Counted from the stretch's first letter, positions 32,616-45,551 are shown. The stretch: DNA of 64,000 bases from Maniola hyperantus (GCF_902806685.2 NC_048541.1:5329465-5393464), one strand, 5' to 3'. Notes: generated by a model not told the origin, from the letters alone. Numbers and translations are program-made.

Positions 32616-33627
32616 GTTAGTGATGGCTTATTTTTACCAAAACGGAGACCAAATACCTTAACCTTAACAAGATATGAAAGCGAGGGAGGCACCCTTTGCA
32701 AAAAGAGTCTATAGACGTCAAAGAAATGTAACAACCAATGTTTACGAAGGATAACAAGATAAGTAATATTATAAAACCCTCTTTCGCACCATCATCGCCT
32801 TCCATAATATAGTATGTATGAATATTGTACATAATATTATGGAGGTACAGGTGTGATTAGGTCTGATATAGGTATACCTATACCTAGGTACACTTTACGG
32901 CGCGCGGGGCAATATCCGGCAGGGCGTGCCTACATGTTGCATATTGATGCTCCATTGACAGCTCATGCTGCAAGTTTATTGCCGTAAGTAAAACATATTC
33001 AATGCTTCATAGCTATGGAAATTGCATAGGCCATGGCCTTTTTAATCAACGACAAAAGTTTTTTTTATTTTAGTTTACTGCTTGATCGTGTAAGTATAGC
33101 AGAAGTTATACCTAAACCAACTCAACAAGTGTCTGACTAAGACTGGAAAAATCTGCGGAAAACACGTACGGATTTCGCTCTGATGTCTCGTAAGGAATTG
33201 TTAAGCAAGTGCTCTTTCTGTCCGGATAAAATACCAAAGAGAATTTCCGTGCGCGGAATTAGTTTTCAATTTTCCGCTTAGTGTCTGGTTTAAATCAGCC
33301 CAAATCATCCAAAGAAATGGATTGCGCAAGTTTCGAAATATTATGTTCTCAATCTCATATCTTAAATTACAGCTGAGTGGTGTTTATTGACTTGGTATTG
33401 ACAAACAATAATGTAATTGATGAAAGATGCATGTGTGCGGTCATTTCTTATGAAGACATATCAATTTACAAACTTTTCAACCCGTGTATTTGCAGTGTTT
33501 TTAATTAGCCTCATGAATATGTAAAAGGAACCTTCTTATGATATTATTATTCTAAAAACTGACTGACATCTGAACTACCGTAGAGGTTCAAACATAATTA
33601 ATATTAAAGAATAAAAAAAAGATAAGG
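32616..33627. other. Unassigned stretch
   Basis: AT-rich sequence with no supportable gene. A short GC-richer patch near 32890-32930 has no features. Confidence 0.45.
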
Positions 33628-33782
33628 TGGTTACGCACTCATCCGATCCGATTCCGAAAAATACGTTCCGAAGTAGTCATAGAACTATTTATATGGTAGC
33701 TTATGACATTTATGAGATAAACATTTTTTATATATCCTTATTTTCACGGATTCAGATCGAATGAGTGCGTGATCACTCTAAG
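33628..33782. mobile_element. MITE, GGTTACGCACTCATCCGATCC family, short copy
   Basis: Imperfect terminal inverted repeats (TTACGCACTCATCCGATCCG at the left, CAGATCGAATGAGTGCGTGA at the right). It shares CCGAAGTAGTCATAGAACTA with the longer copy at 45552-45872. Confidence 0.75.
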
Positions 33783-34197
33783 ACGTAAATGGAGAAAATT
33801 GGAATTGAGATTGTATTCCTATTATTTACCTAATACTTTACGTTTCTCTATCAAAATTTGTGAGTAAGTAAGTAGGTACATCATAAAAATATGGGTACGA
33901 GTTACCTAACTGCCTGTACCTAAATTCAAGAGAGCGTCGTAATCAAATTCTTGGCAACGCACACCCTTTGGCAAGTGCAAGGGTGCAAACCGCCCCGAGG
34001 TCAACGACCGAACCAAAACAACGCCGCCACCTGTAGCCCGATACGGGCTTTTGTTGCTGGGATTTAAAACGATCGATGGCTATTACAGCTTACTTCTATT
34101 GTAGTATTGCCATAAAAGACAGTAAAATGCGGTGTTTGATCTTAGTACCTATTAGATAACACTAGAGTTTTTTTTTGTTTAGGCACTACTTCTCTAC

Positions 34198-34503
34198 ATA
34201 GTATAAAATAAAGTCGCTTCCCGCTGTCTGTATGTATGTATGAACGCGTAGATCTTTTAAACTACACAACGGATTTTAATGCGGTTTTCACCAATAGATA
34301 GAGTGATTCAAGAGGAAGGTTTATAGGTATAGTTTAATTCTCAAAAAAATAGAGATCCCTAGGGATATTGAAATAATGTGAATTAGGTCGGAAAAATCCT
34401 CTCATTTGAGAGTTTCCGAGGCGTGCGCAGCGCCTATAATCTCCTCACTGACATCACATTAGTATCTACATTGCACCCATGCGAAGTCGGGGCGGGTCGC
34501 TAG
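34198..34503 (+). mobile_element. Helitron-like element, fourth family
   Basis: From TAGTATAAAATAAAGTCGCT to GGGGCGGGTCGCTAG before a T, with a hairpin-like GCGAAGTCGGGGCGGGTCGC. It has a TGTATGTATG run and CACAACGGATTTTAATGCGG. It resembles 46305-46605 in reverse. Confidence 0.65.
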
Positions 34504-34571
34504 TTAGGTTATAAAAATAGCTATTAATTACACATTTGTCGGCAATGACACGCGGAATGCAAAACATTTTA

Positions 34572-34770
34572 GAATATATTATTATAAATGCGAAAGTGTG
34601 TTTGTTTGTTGGTTTGTCCTTCAATCACGTCGCAACGGTGCAACGGATTGACGTGGTTTTTGCATGGGCATAGATAAAGACCTGGAGAGTGACATAGGCT
34701 ACTTTTATACCGGAAAATTAAAGAGTTCCCACGGGATTTTTAAAAAACCTAATTCCACGCGGACGAACAA
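34572..34770 (+). mobile_element. Helitron-like element (Lep1-type), 3' end clipped
   Basis: ATTATAAATGCGAAAGTGTG start, then AATCACGTCGCAACGGTGCA, GAGTGACATAGGCTAC and TTCCACGCGGACGAA. The terminal hairpin and CTAG are missing, so it was truncated. Confidence 0.72.
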
Positions 34771-35167
34771 AAAAAGGTAAAACCATTTTTCGTTACCGTT
34801 CCGTACCGTTTGTTCCGTTACCTAACTTGTCGCTTGTGATAATAGAATGTGAAGTGTGTAAAACGCTTGTCACTTTTCGGTATTTAGTTGGTAGGTGTTT
34901 GAATTTGATCTTAATTTTTCAAAGCTCTCCTTTTGAAGGTGAGTAGGGTTCGCCTTTTGTTTTTTGACCCTTATCAGAGCACCCTACACTTTTTTTGTCA
35001 ATACCCACTTCTAATTTCTAAGCGAACTCCTTTATTGATTGACTAAACCTTGTACCGAAATACAAGGACTATACACATCAAAGCCGCCGGCTTTACATGG
35101 ATGATCATTGATTGCAAAGTCGGCAGCATTGTATGGCATGTCTGCGAATATATTAGGTATGTTTTTT

Positions 35168-35520
35168 AGGGTTCCGTACCTCAAAAGGAAAAACGGAACC
35201 CTTATAGGATCACTTTGTTGTATGTCTGTCTGTCTGTCTGTCAAGAAACCTACAGGGTACTTCCCGTTGACCTAGAATCATGAAATTTAGCAGGTAGGTA
35301 GGTCTTATAGCAGACATTAGGGGAAAAATCTGAAACCCGTGCATTTGTGGTTACATCATCGAAGTTTATCAAGTGTATCATATGAAAGAACTCCATCTGT
35401 GCATTCTAAAACAGATTTTTAAACATCATAGTTCTTAATTATCGTGCAAAATGTCCAAAAAATACGACTGTAGTGCGGAACTCTCGTTGCGCGCGCCTGA
35501 CTTGCACTTGGCCGGGTTTT
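35168..35520 (+). repeat. ACGGAACCC repeat family, copy 3
   Basis: GGGTTCCGTACCTCAAAAGG start, CTGT array, GGTACTTCCCGTTGACCTAG, and end CACTTGGCCGGGTTTTTG. About 75 bp shorter in the middle than copy 2. Confidence 0.78.
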
Positions 35521-35933
35521 TGTTATCGCTGGGGAAAATGCAATTAGACATCCCGCACAAAAGCGAGTATGAAAGACATAACCTCACTGGCTCTGCCAGG
35601 ATAGCCACTGAAAAATCCAGCGGCACAGTTCACGTCAAGTATGACGACGTTGGACCGCCACGGGTTTGCACCTATGTTCTATGGTAATGGCGGAAGAAGG
35701 TGAGCATAACGTCTCCTTCTTACCTCCTGTCGTTTTCTGCGGTGCGGGTGAGCGTCCTGCTCATCATGATGATCATGGTTACAAGTTCCGGCCACCAGCA
35801 AACCTATGCGACGTGCTAGTAGAGGGTTTTGAAAGAATATTGGTTTGACTACTACTTTGGTTTGATTACTACCTTTACAGTGATATATTCACTTGATTCA
35901 ACTTGCACTTGCACAAGCACTTGTGAAAGTTTA
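35521..35933. other. Unassigned stretch
   Basis: Moderately GC-rich near 35640-35800, where short ORFs overlap on both strands. I cannot assign it. It may be a decayed transposon piece. Confidence 0.35.
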
Positions 35934-36154
35934 TCTAAATATATAAAAGGAAAAGGTGACTGACTGACTTACTGACTGACAGATCTATCAACGCACAGCT
36001 CAAACTATTGGATGGATCGGGCTGAAATTTGGCATGCAATTATGACGTAGGCATCCGCTAAGAAAGGGTTTTTTAAATTTCAACTCCTAAGGGGGTGAAA
36101 TAGGGGTTTAAAATTTGTGTAGTCCACGCGGACGAAGTCGCGAGCATAAGCTAG
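35934..36154 (+). mobile_element. Helitron-like element, second family, complete
   Basis: TCTAAATATATAAAAGGAAA after an A, a CTGA array, CAACGCACAGCTCAAACTAT, CCTAAGGGGGTGAAATAGGG, the GCGGACGAAGTCGCG hairpin and the terminal CTAG (36151-36154) before a T. 221 bp. Confidence 0.8.
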
Positions 36155-36545
36155 TTTGATTAAATAATCATTCTACTCATCATATAATTATTATTCAGTT
36201 TGCAATTTGAGCTTAAAATTAGTTTGGAAGCGCCCAAAGCGTAACAGGATTGAGAACTGTATTGCATGAACGATGACCTAAAAAGATTTTATTGCGCGCT
36301 GGGAGAAAAGTTTTTATGGCAGCTTTTTAAACATTCGGTTTGGATTCATACAATATCGCATACGGTATTATTTAATGCAGTTCATATAATTCCAGAGCTT
36401 TTTTATTGTGACATAAAATAAGTTAAGTGTATAAAAGGCAATCTAGATAAAAGCTTTCCTTTCATACAACTGTTTCGTGACTTATTCAAGATCCACCCGG
36501 TTTCGCTCTGGTGAAATTTGATGTAATTAGGTTCTTATAGCTATC

Positions 36546-36772
36546 TATCCATAATAATATATAGCCCTATATTACTGCCGACTAAAGTAGCTTTCTATGT
36601 GAAAGAAATTTTAATAGTAAAATCCCGTGGAAACTCTGATTATCCGATATAGAAAGTAATTTACGTTCGTGTCCAGGACACAAGCTATCTTTGTACTATA
36701 TTTCGTCAAAATCGATACATAAAAATTGGAGATAGACAGACATACTTTCCCTTTATAATATTAGTATGGATA
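36546..36772 (-). repeat. Decayed Helitron-like element
   Basis: AAATCCCGTGGAAACTCTGA, GTAATTTACGTTCGTGTCC and CTTTATAATATTAGTATGGA in the usual minus order. Confidence 0.6.
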
Positions 36773-37247
36773 ACATGCTTATATTCCATCATTAAACTCT
36801 AAAAGACCTGCCCCTACGTGTTACTCACTAATTTATCAACAAGAGCAGTCGAAATAGAGAGAACAAAAAGCGCTCCCCACACAACCCTCCGATTCCAAGC
36901 CAGATTAATTAGACGCCGATAGTAGCAGCGAGACGCCAACCTCGCACTTGTATAGTCATTGAGTTAACCTGGTTAAACCATGGAGCAACAGACCTACGTA
37001 GTGGCTCTAGTTATAAGTGTTTTTTCAAGTAAACTATAAGTAAATCTGCTATTTAGTACGTACGCTTTCTTGACAGATTTACGGTGTCAATTTTTAATGA
37101 TAAAAACTTAGCTAGGTAGTACTTCAGAGTTGGGCATTATCGATGCGATGATTGGTTCGAAGCCTGTGGATGCGATTACAAAGACTTTAAACTAGCGCGC
37201 ACCACGGAAATTTTCCGGACGTTTTTTTACGACCTTGCACCGGAAGG

Positions 37248-37312
37248 CGCAGCGTTGAAAGACCTCCCACTAGAATTTAGATGGACGGACGACATCTGAC
37301 AAGTCGCAAGGA
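37248..37312 (+). pseudogene. Retrotransposon 3' scrap
   Basis: Reading AALKDLPLEFRWTDDI*QVAR resembles the RWTDDI..VAGSRW segment of the relics at 971-1057 and 61741-61893, but is only about 20 codons long. Confidence 0.45.
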
Positions 37313-37330
37313 GTAGGAAGCAGTAGTACC

Positions 37331-37368
37331 TTATACTAGAGCAGTAATAGACTACTGCTCTAGTATAA
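37331..37368. repeat. Short perfect palindrome
   Basis: 16-base arms (37331-37346 and 37353-37368) of TTATACTAGAGCAGTA around a six-base loop. Confidence 0.85.
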
Positions 37369-38049
37369 TATCAACTCTCTGTTCACATACAACGAGGGGC
37401 TGATCATATACAATATTTAAACACGGTTCCAATGACAGTAATATAACCCTTAAATAACAAGCAGTAGAGTACATATTTCAATAACAAATTCATTTTCCCG
37501 AGTAGGTAGTTACCTATAGTTGGCTAAGCAGCAATTACATTATTTGCCGAATCCATTGAAGGAGTATTTTTTACTGGCATTGGTGGTAATGAATACGACT
37601 TTTTATACTTATTCAGGCCAAATGTTCATATTTATTTTATTTTACAAACACAAAACTTGGAATATTTTAAAATAAAATATTACTTAGGTAGGTAGGTAGG
37701 TAACTAGTAGGTACCTATCTATATTTTTCATCACGATTCTATGTTATTCTTGTTTTTAACAAAGCTATATAGCGTCCACTTTCAACATAACTAGAGTCAG
37801 TAGGTATATTTTAACCAGTCAATATGCGTAACCACTAACCATGGCATTTACAATTAGGTACCTGCTGTACTGGTTAACTATCGGTTAAATAAAGTTATGT
37901 CACTCGAGAGAAAGGACACAGTACCTATTGTATTGGCCTTAAATGTTAATTACGGCACCAAGGTTATCAAACTTAAGACTGTCGTCGTCGTCGCATTCGA
38001 CGGCAGCAGTTAACCCTGTCGTCGACAAAGTTTGTCTGTACATTAGTTA

Positions 38050-38275
38050 GATTACAGCGCTAAGAGCGCCTTCAAATTCGAAAATTCCGCGCGGAGGCAG
38101 CGGCTGCATCTGCGCTGCTTTGTAAAAGCGCAGCCGCGCATCAGTTCATCGATCGAAACTAAACATAAGTAGCTACAAACATAAATGATGCTTGAACCTA
38201 GTGACAGCAGCTCGGCCGCAGCGCTGCAGCCGCGCTGTCTCCGCGCGGCACTTTGCGGCTAGTGCCTTTACCAGA
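38050..38275. repeat. GC-rich inverted-repeat element
   Basis: TTCCGCGCGGAGGCAGCGGC (38086 on) is answered by CGCTGTCTCCGCGCGGCAC (38233 on) in reverse. TGCGCTGCTTTG..AAAGCGCAGCCGC forms an inner hairpin. It has a MITE-like architecture, with outer ends uncertain. Confidence 0.55.
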
Positions 38276-38330
38276 GCACCTACTAGTTTGAAAACCTACA
38301 TTTAAGATTTAACACGATATATAAAGTGTA

Positions 38331-38758
38331 CTAGCCGATACCCGTAAATTCGTCCGCGTAGATTTAAGTTTTTAAAAATCCCGTGGGTACTCTTTGATTT
38401 TCCGGTATAAAAGTAGCCTATGTAACTCTCCCAGGTCGCAAAAAGTCACATCGATCCGTTGTGCCCCTCGCGCCTCTTTACTCGCCTTCTACACTCCTGT
38501 CCCTGCCGGACTGCCGTGGCCGTCGCCGTTATTTTAATTTCGTGATATCGCCTAAGATATTATTCTAAACGGATTTAGGTTCTTTGAAATTCCGTGGGAA
38601 CTCTTTAATTTTCCGGGATAAAAAGTAGCCTATGTCCTTCCCCGGGATAAAAGCTAACTCTATACCAAATTTTATCAAGATCGGTTGAACTGTTGGGCCG
38701 TGAAAAGCTAGCAGACAGACAGACAGACACACTTTCGCATTTATAATATTGGTATGGA
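38331..38758 (-). mobile_element. Two adjacent Helitron-like elements
   Basis: The first starts CTAGCCGATACCCGTAAATT (38331) and runs to about 38480. The second covers about 38573-38758, with AATTCCGTGGGAACTCTTTA, CAGACAGACAGACAC and GCATTTATAATATTGGTATG. The two are in the same orientation. Confidence 0.65.
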
Positions 38759-39349
38759 TAAACACAAAAGTGTTCGTTATTACGTTTCTCTCACTATAAA
38801 TACACCATTGAGCAGACCATGAACCATTGGCCTTGGTTGCAATACCAGTTGAGAAGTATAATTTGTGTTAGATTCACAAATTCTTGCATACTGGTCGAAC
38901 AAGTTCCTCGTTGTAGTATTACGTAAGTACCTACTGGCATATCCGCAATTATTTTCATATCAACCACATAAACTTGAACTTGATACCTACTGACTATATA
39001 TACAATTAAAATCAATACAAATCAAAGACACTCAAGAAATCTATAATATCAGTTTGTCTGTTTATGTTATTTTAGAAATAGAAAAATATTAAGATAAACT
39101 TTTACATTAGGTATTTACACAAGAATTTACAAGTGGTTTTGAATCGTCACTGAATTTAGGTACCACTGGTTTATAATGTCCTTCCCACCGAGAAAAGCCA
39201 GCAAGAAACTCAACAGTTGCTCTTTTCAAATAGGTATTCAATTTACCTACAATATCATGCCCATGTAAGTACATACCTACTAAGTATTTTGTAGTCCCGT
39301 GCATTGCTGGAGTAAGTGCGAGTCAATTTCACGCGCTTTATGTTAAATA

Positions 39350-39530
39350 CTAGCTTACGCTCGCGACTTCGTCCGCGTGGACTACATAAATTTCAAACCC
39401 CCATTTAACCCACTTCGCGGTGGAATTTCGAAAAATCCTTTCTTGGTGGATACTTACTCTTTACAAAGAACACACTCTTTCATGTCTCTAGGACCAGCGG
39501 TTTAGGCTGTGCGTTGATATACTTTACTTA
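39350..39530 (-). mobile_element. Helitron-like element, second family
   Basis: CTAG at 39350-39353, GCGACTTCGTCCGCGTGG, TTCGAAAAATCCTTTCTTGG, and GGCTGTGCGTTGATATAC near its truncated 5' end. Confidence 0.7.
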
Positions 39531-40063
39531 GTTTTATATAAACAGATTTTGTTTTTGACTAAATAAGTATGTTGTTTGTAGAAAACTAAACTGAATGAGA
39601 ATAACTTCCACAGTTCTAAAGCATACTTAATACTTACCTATTATTTTCAGACCTACTGCCACAAAGTAGGACTACTGCTAAGTCAAAATTCGGTTGAGTT
39701 AAACTCCGGTTTAACTTCAGCGTACCCGAATTTCAAGTAGGCAAAGGCATGGGCATGAGCTAGTTAGAAGTAACTAAATTATTGCAGCATAAGATGATAA
39801 TAACAACAATTTAATATGCGATCATCACACTGCACCTGGTGATAATTGCCTTCAGCTTAACGTAATAATAATACAAACAATAATCGAAGCCTTATAAAAA
39901 TCGCATACCTACTTCATAGTTCTAAGGCAGTGTCTACTGGCAAGTTTTTTGCAGAAGTTAGATATCATGTGCTATCAGTGTGGCTAATTATGTTGTACAC
40001 GATATCAAAATAAACTAAAACAACAGATTTAATTGTATTGTTATCTTCTACATAATCCTATGG

Positions 40064-40218
40064 TATGATAAGAAAGGGCTTTACCTGTAAATTCTAAAAC
40101 AGACTTTTATTTATTTTTATGCATAATAGTTTTTGATTTATCGTGCAAATTGTCGAATAAAATACACGAGTACGGAACTCTCGGTGCGCGAGTATGACTC
40201 GCCTTGACCGGTTTTTTA
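40064..40218 (+). repeat. ACGGAACCC repeat family, 3' fragment
   Basis: TTCTAAAACAGACTTTTATT to GAGTACGGAACTCTCGGTGC and ACCGGTTTTTTA. Only the right third of the family is present. Confidence 0.65.
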
Positions 40219-40753
40219 CAACTTATACGTAACTTATCGACAGATTACAGATCCGTTAGCCACATCGTCATGTCAGTGTCAATGACGTGAAAATGAATTT
40301 CCAGAGATAGCTGCCGCAAGTTTTATAGCTAGTGGACAACTGGCATTATTTCTACTGATTTCCAACTTCTGACGTAGGTACTTTAAACAGCTAATAAAAA
40401 ATGTGTAACATTAAGAACATGCAAGCGTAACATAGCGTGTCACATATGAATTAAAACGATTACGATATGAAACAATAGAATGAACGTCATTGTGGCAGAA
40501 AAATAAAGAAACAATACGTTTACAAATTGTGAGAACTTCTTGGATAAGTAGGTAGGTAGTTAGGTTAAAAGCCTTTAGTCGCGAACCTTGAATTTTATGA
40601 TAATATGTGTTATAATAAAATACGTTAATATGAACATGGGTAAATTGACAGGTTTTTAAGAGTTTTAGTTTGTAGCAAATTGGCGAATTTATAAAAATGG
40701 AAATAGGTAGAAAGATTCCTTGTGCAAATAAACTTATAATATTTATTTTTTTA

Positions 40754-40924
40754 TTTTTTTAAAGAATATTAGCCATGTTAAATGACTAATATTCCCCTTT
40801 CCTCTCCAACTAAGCGTCACGCTTGTGCTAGGAGTAGGTACGACAATAGTGCAACGGACGGGGTTTGAACCGTCGACCTTTCGGTTTTCAGTCCACTCCT
40901 TTACTGGTTGAGCTATTGAGGCTC
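40754..40924 (-). repeat. tRNA-Phe-derived SINE, copy 2
   Basis: Reverse-oriented copy closely matching 24880-25053, including TGAGCTATTGAGGC, GGTTTTCAGTCC and GTTTGAACCGTCGACC on the plus strand. Confidence 0.82.
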
Positions 40925-41261
40925 TAAAAATTGGTTTTGATCGTCAAAAAATCTACCTCTGTAACTGGTTCGGGTATATTATCTATACCTAATACAATAT
41001 TATATTGAGTAAGTATAGATAATTTAGTTAAAAGTAGATGATTATAAGCAGAAAGTTAGGCATAGGTACGTTATTCTATAGCCCATTTCTAAAAAGCAAA
41101 ATTGTGTAAGGCAACATAATGAAAATCATGTATACTTACTAAATGCGACATAGGAGATAAAGGTAGGCTATTTATTTAGAAAATGTATAGTGAAAGAAGA
41201 ACACAATGCAACATGTATGTCATTAATGGATGAGAAAATAAAATAAAAAGTGGTCTGTCAT

Positions 41262-41580
41262 AATACGCATAGCTAGAGTTCCGTAGCCATGCTAGTTGCT
41301 AAAAACTTTGCGGTGATTATTTCCTAAACGGTAGTTTTTTCAAAATCGGCCTAAGAAACCTAATGGTTTTAAAATACCTACTTAACACAAACTTATTTTT
41401 GACTCCCGCTTTCCATGTTTAGGAGAAAAAAAAAATTTTTGTATCTCTAATTAGAATCTAATTAGAATTATCTATAGAGTTTTATTGAGCTATATAGATA
41501 GAGAATATGACACAAACAGATGGACAGACGGACTGGATGAAACTATAAGGGGTTACTTGTTTTACTACGGAGCCCTAAAA
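41262..41580. repeat. Repeat with TTCCGTAGCC / TACGGAGCCC ends
   Basis: GCTAGAGTTCCGTAGCC at the left and CTACGGAGCCCTAAAAAG at the right form imperfect inverted ends around about 300 bp of AT-rich, non-coding sequence. Confidence 0.5.
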
Positions 41581-42082
41581 AGGTGAAATCACTGAAGCCA
41601 GCCTTGCACTAGAGGCCTTGATATGAGACAACAATACGCAATTTAAATGCGAAGTGGCAATTCGGTCAAGACTGATCAAGAGTCAATTAAAATTTGCCTA
41701 CGTACAGTCCTATGCATTCATTGACATGTATTACAGTCACAGAGAATTCAACCTCAAGAGTAGGTCCGCATATACAAGATTTTGCATGAAAACAAAATCG
41801 TAAAATGTTGGCGGGGGACAGGGGAGAATGCTTTGTTGTGATTGGTTTACTCAAAAGTCACGTTATCAAGACAATGTGAGGAATGAGGGTACCGAACGGG
41901 GTTGGGCCGACTTTTATGCTAAGCAACTGCTTAAGCTTGGCGATCGCTGATGTCTCGCTATTAGGCGTCTATAGGTGGTGGTCTATGATTACAGTGCATT
42001 AAAAGATTTTATCGCACATTTTTATTGACCAGTGTCCTTTGTTCCTTCTTCAATAGACTTGAATATGAGCTATATATTGAAT

Positions 42083-42300
42083 GAGCTGATGCCCGCGACT
42101 TCGTCCGCGTGGAATTAGGTTTTTTAAAATCCTGTGGGGACTCTTTGATCATTCGGGATAAAAAGTAGCCTATGTCAGTCTCCAGGTCTTTATCTATACC
42201 CATGCAAAAATCACGTCAATCCGTTGCAACGTTGCGACGTGATTGAAGGACAAACCAACAAACAAACACACTTTCGCATTTATAATAAGGGTAGGTACTG
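42083..42300 (-). mobile_element. Helitron-like element (Lep1-type)
   Basis: GAGCTGATGCCCGCGACTTC start, then the standard block order to TTTATAATAAGGGTAGGTAC. It is very similar to 19997-20209. Confidence 0.75.
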
Positions 42301-43032
42301 ATAATGATTGATATTTATTACGATAAATGTTTGCTTCGACAACTTCATCACAGATCGATGTTCTGCGGTGGGGCGCCGTTACCAGCGTCTATATCAATCT
42401 GCGGTTACAGTGACCCCCAGATGAGTAGGATTCTTGAAACAAGAATAGGTATAAACATCTTATTTACTTGGCTATTCATTCCCATGTAACTAATTACAGA
42501 CATGTAGAATGAAAAAGGACTTTTAACCACGACACCAGTGGCAGGCTATCGTAGTCGGTAAACAGTCGTACTAAGTATAAAACAGAACACAGCACAGTAG
42601 ACGTAAGTAATTACCACAAAAATACGATAACCTAAAACCTAGAATCTAGATGTCGGATAAAAACTGGTGTTACTAAATGCAGTTGTCTGCACTAATATAA
42701 CAAAATAAGTTATAAGTTACGACTCAAACGCCTTGAGTCATAACTTAAGTATAAGTTTACCCACCACAGAGAAGTTCTTGAACATACCTATTAAAAAACT
42801 TACTTCTCGACCGGGGGGTCGATCAAAATGGTTTTAGCGTTATGCATGCATAAATAAATAACAAGACATCATTAAAATACCTACATTTAGTTACAGACAG
42901 ATAAGTATATATACCTAAAATTAAAAGTAACATGCACATCATTAAAAGACTTTAATGATATATCGACAAATAATTCTAAAATAATAATTAGGTAGGTATA
43001 CTAGATACTAAGCATAAATCTTATGACTGCAA
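42301..43032. other. Unassigned stretch
   Basis: No gene or repeat recognised. The 61-codon ORF at 42304-42489 has no family resemblance. Confidence 0.45.
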
Positions 43033-44108
43033 TCTACACTAATATTATAAAGAGGAAAACTTTGTTTGTTTGTTTGTTTGTTTGTTTGTTTGTTTGTTTG
43101 TTTGATTGTACTGAATAGGCTCAAAAACTACTGGACCGATTTTAAAAATTCTTTCACCATTCGAAAGCTACATTATCCACGAGTAACATAGGCTATATTT
43201 TATTTTGGAAAAAAATAGGGTTCCGTAAGATATTTGGGTTTTTCGGACACAAGGTGTAAAAAATCAACCAGAAAAGTTACTTATTTTGCGTACGCTGCCT
43301 AAACTATAAAAGATAGAACCATAAAATGTTCTAATTAATTGTAGATCTTATAAATATCTACAAAAAAGTCCGCGACACACTATACCCATCTATGTCGAGT
43401 GAGGCACAGCAACCATTTTTTTATTTAAATATAATAATAATAATATTATAAAGAGGAAAACTTTGTTTGTTTGTTTGTACTGAATAGGCTCAAAAACTAC
43501 TGGACCGATTTTAAAAATTCTTTCACCATTCGAAAGCTACATTATCCACGAGTAACATAGGCTATATTTTATTTTGGAAAAAAATAGGGTTCCGTAAGAT
43601 ATTTGGGTTTTTCGGACACAAGGTGTAAAAAATCAACCAGAAAAGTTACTTATTTTGCGTACGCTGCCTAAACTATAAAAGATAGAACCATAAAATGTTC
43701 TAATTAATTGTAGATCTTATAAATATCTACAAAAAAGTCCGCGACACACTATACCCATCTATGTCGAGTGAGGCACAGCAACCATTTTTTTATTTAAAAA
43801 TCTTGAATTTTTTTTGGACTACATTTAAACGCGTTTATTTTACTCATGCTATTAATCCTTATCAAAATAAATGATTTCATCACTAAGAACAGTTTATGGA
43901 GATAATATTTGGTCTTTGAATGATTAAAATTGGACGTTTGAGAGGTAATGTCGTTAAGTTTGTTTGTAGGGGGTAATCTTTAGAACTACTGAACCGATTT
44001 TAAAAATTCTTTCACCAGTAGAAAGCTACATTATTCCTGAGTGACATAGGCTATACGGGATCTTTAAAAACCTAAATCTACGCGGGCGAAGCCGCGGGGA
44101 TCAGCTAG
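43033..44108 (+). mobile_element. Helitron-like element with tandemly duplicated 5' half
   Basis: Begins TCTACACTAATATTATAAAG after an A and ends GGGATCAGCTAG before a T, with the GCGGGCGAAGCCGCGG hairpin just inside. 43041-43429 and 43442-43798 are the same sequence apart from the length of a TTTG run. A third, diverged version of the block (43966-44060) leads into the 3' end. Confidence 0.82.
43064..43104. repeat. (TTTG)n microsatellite
   Basis: About ten TTTG units in the first 5' copy of the Helitron. The second copy at 43442 has only about three. Confidence 0.95.
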
Positions 44109-45551
44109 TATAATATAAGCTGAAAAAATAAAACTAGACAACATCTTGGAGCATATCTCAATACAACGTTATAAAGTCTAGCTAAGAAAAGGTAAAAAAA
44201 TCAGCAAACACAATGCTTACGTTTTCATTTTCCCGACTCGAAACTCACTAATAGAAAAGTCCCATTGTCCATTCAACGTTGTAAAGCCGCGAACTCACTG
44301 TCTACACGAAAACGTTCCGAATTCGAAATCGCTTGTCTATGGTTGGCACACTTTTAACAAAAGATCATAGAGTGACGGCCGGTAATGGCCGCGTTTAATA
44401 CGTGATTATAGTTTTAAATTAGATTTATTTATGCGCGCTCCAATTCGTGGTGCTAGCGCGCGTTCAAGACCAAAGCTCGGAGCCAACTCGCGGTTGATTC
44501 TCGTTGTTTGTTGCTACGGATCTATAGCTACAAGCCTATGGGGTCCTTTGTGCCGTGGAAGCCAGACACGCGAACCCTCCTCCCGTAACTAAAATTCCTC
44601 TATAGCTATAGCTTCCCTCTATTTCCCATCGATTTTCGTCCATTCAGGTTTCACGTGTAGAGTAAAACTCCGTACGTTTTGATGGCGATGCCTGTTTATT
44701 CAAAAGAGTTTCTACATTTATGCTTATTTTAGCTAAGTACTTTGCTAGGCAATTGTTTTTAAATCTCAACATCCCTTCTTTAGGTACATATTTCATAAAA
44801 TTAGAGACATCTTGTTTATTTAAATAAATGTTTATTGTACTTAAGCCCGAATACAGAAATGTCTCTGGGTTGCTGGGTTGTCTTATTTTTGTTATTTATC
44901 TCATGTTTTTTGCCATTTTCATACAATAAAATTAACATAATAATATGTCAAAAGTTGCCATCGTTTGGAACGTTCCTGAACGCTCTATGTTTTTCAGCTG
45001 GTTTTAGTATTCGGTCGTTCTTCTTATTTTTTAAATATTGCTAAGTATTCCAAAATTACAATAGAGTTCGATATGATGGATGTAGTAGCCCTTTTTTCAC
45101 TGATATCGGAGGTTCTGTTTTTTTTTATATTTTTTAGTGCTACCTATTTGAAATTTCAATTTCATGATAGGTAACGTACGAGTAGGAGGACTTGTTGAGT
45201 AAGTAACTGCCTTATAGATTGATTGAAATATGATGTAGGCAGTAAGTTATGGGCAGTGTTTGTCTGTTAATATCAGGTGTACCGTTATGAACGACTGCTC
45301 TCAGTGAAAGGGCCTAGCTAGTAAATTGATACAGCGGAGGAATTTTTAATTAACTACACGTTATAAACCCGTTCCATTTTCAATTGTTAAGATAATGATT
45401 AATTAATCAATTAATTGAAAAACATGTTTTTTAAAAAACAAAGTCTACGCTACGCAAAGACTTACACTAATTAACTAACAGTCTAAAAATTAAATAACAG
45501 TCAACTTGACGTACGCAATTAACATTTTAGGCCTAGGTTATATTAAAACAA
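44109..45551. other. Unassigned stretch
   Basis: No recognised repeat. 44260-44600 is somewhat GC-richer, with no long ORF. The 69-codon ORF at 44835-45044 is hydrophobic but unsupported. Confidence 0.4.

Noticed and set aside
43041..43798. Direct repeats as LTRs of a retrotransposon
   Set aside because: The two copies are adjacent, lack TG...CA ends, primer site and target duplication; they are a tandem duplication inside a Helitron-like element.
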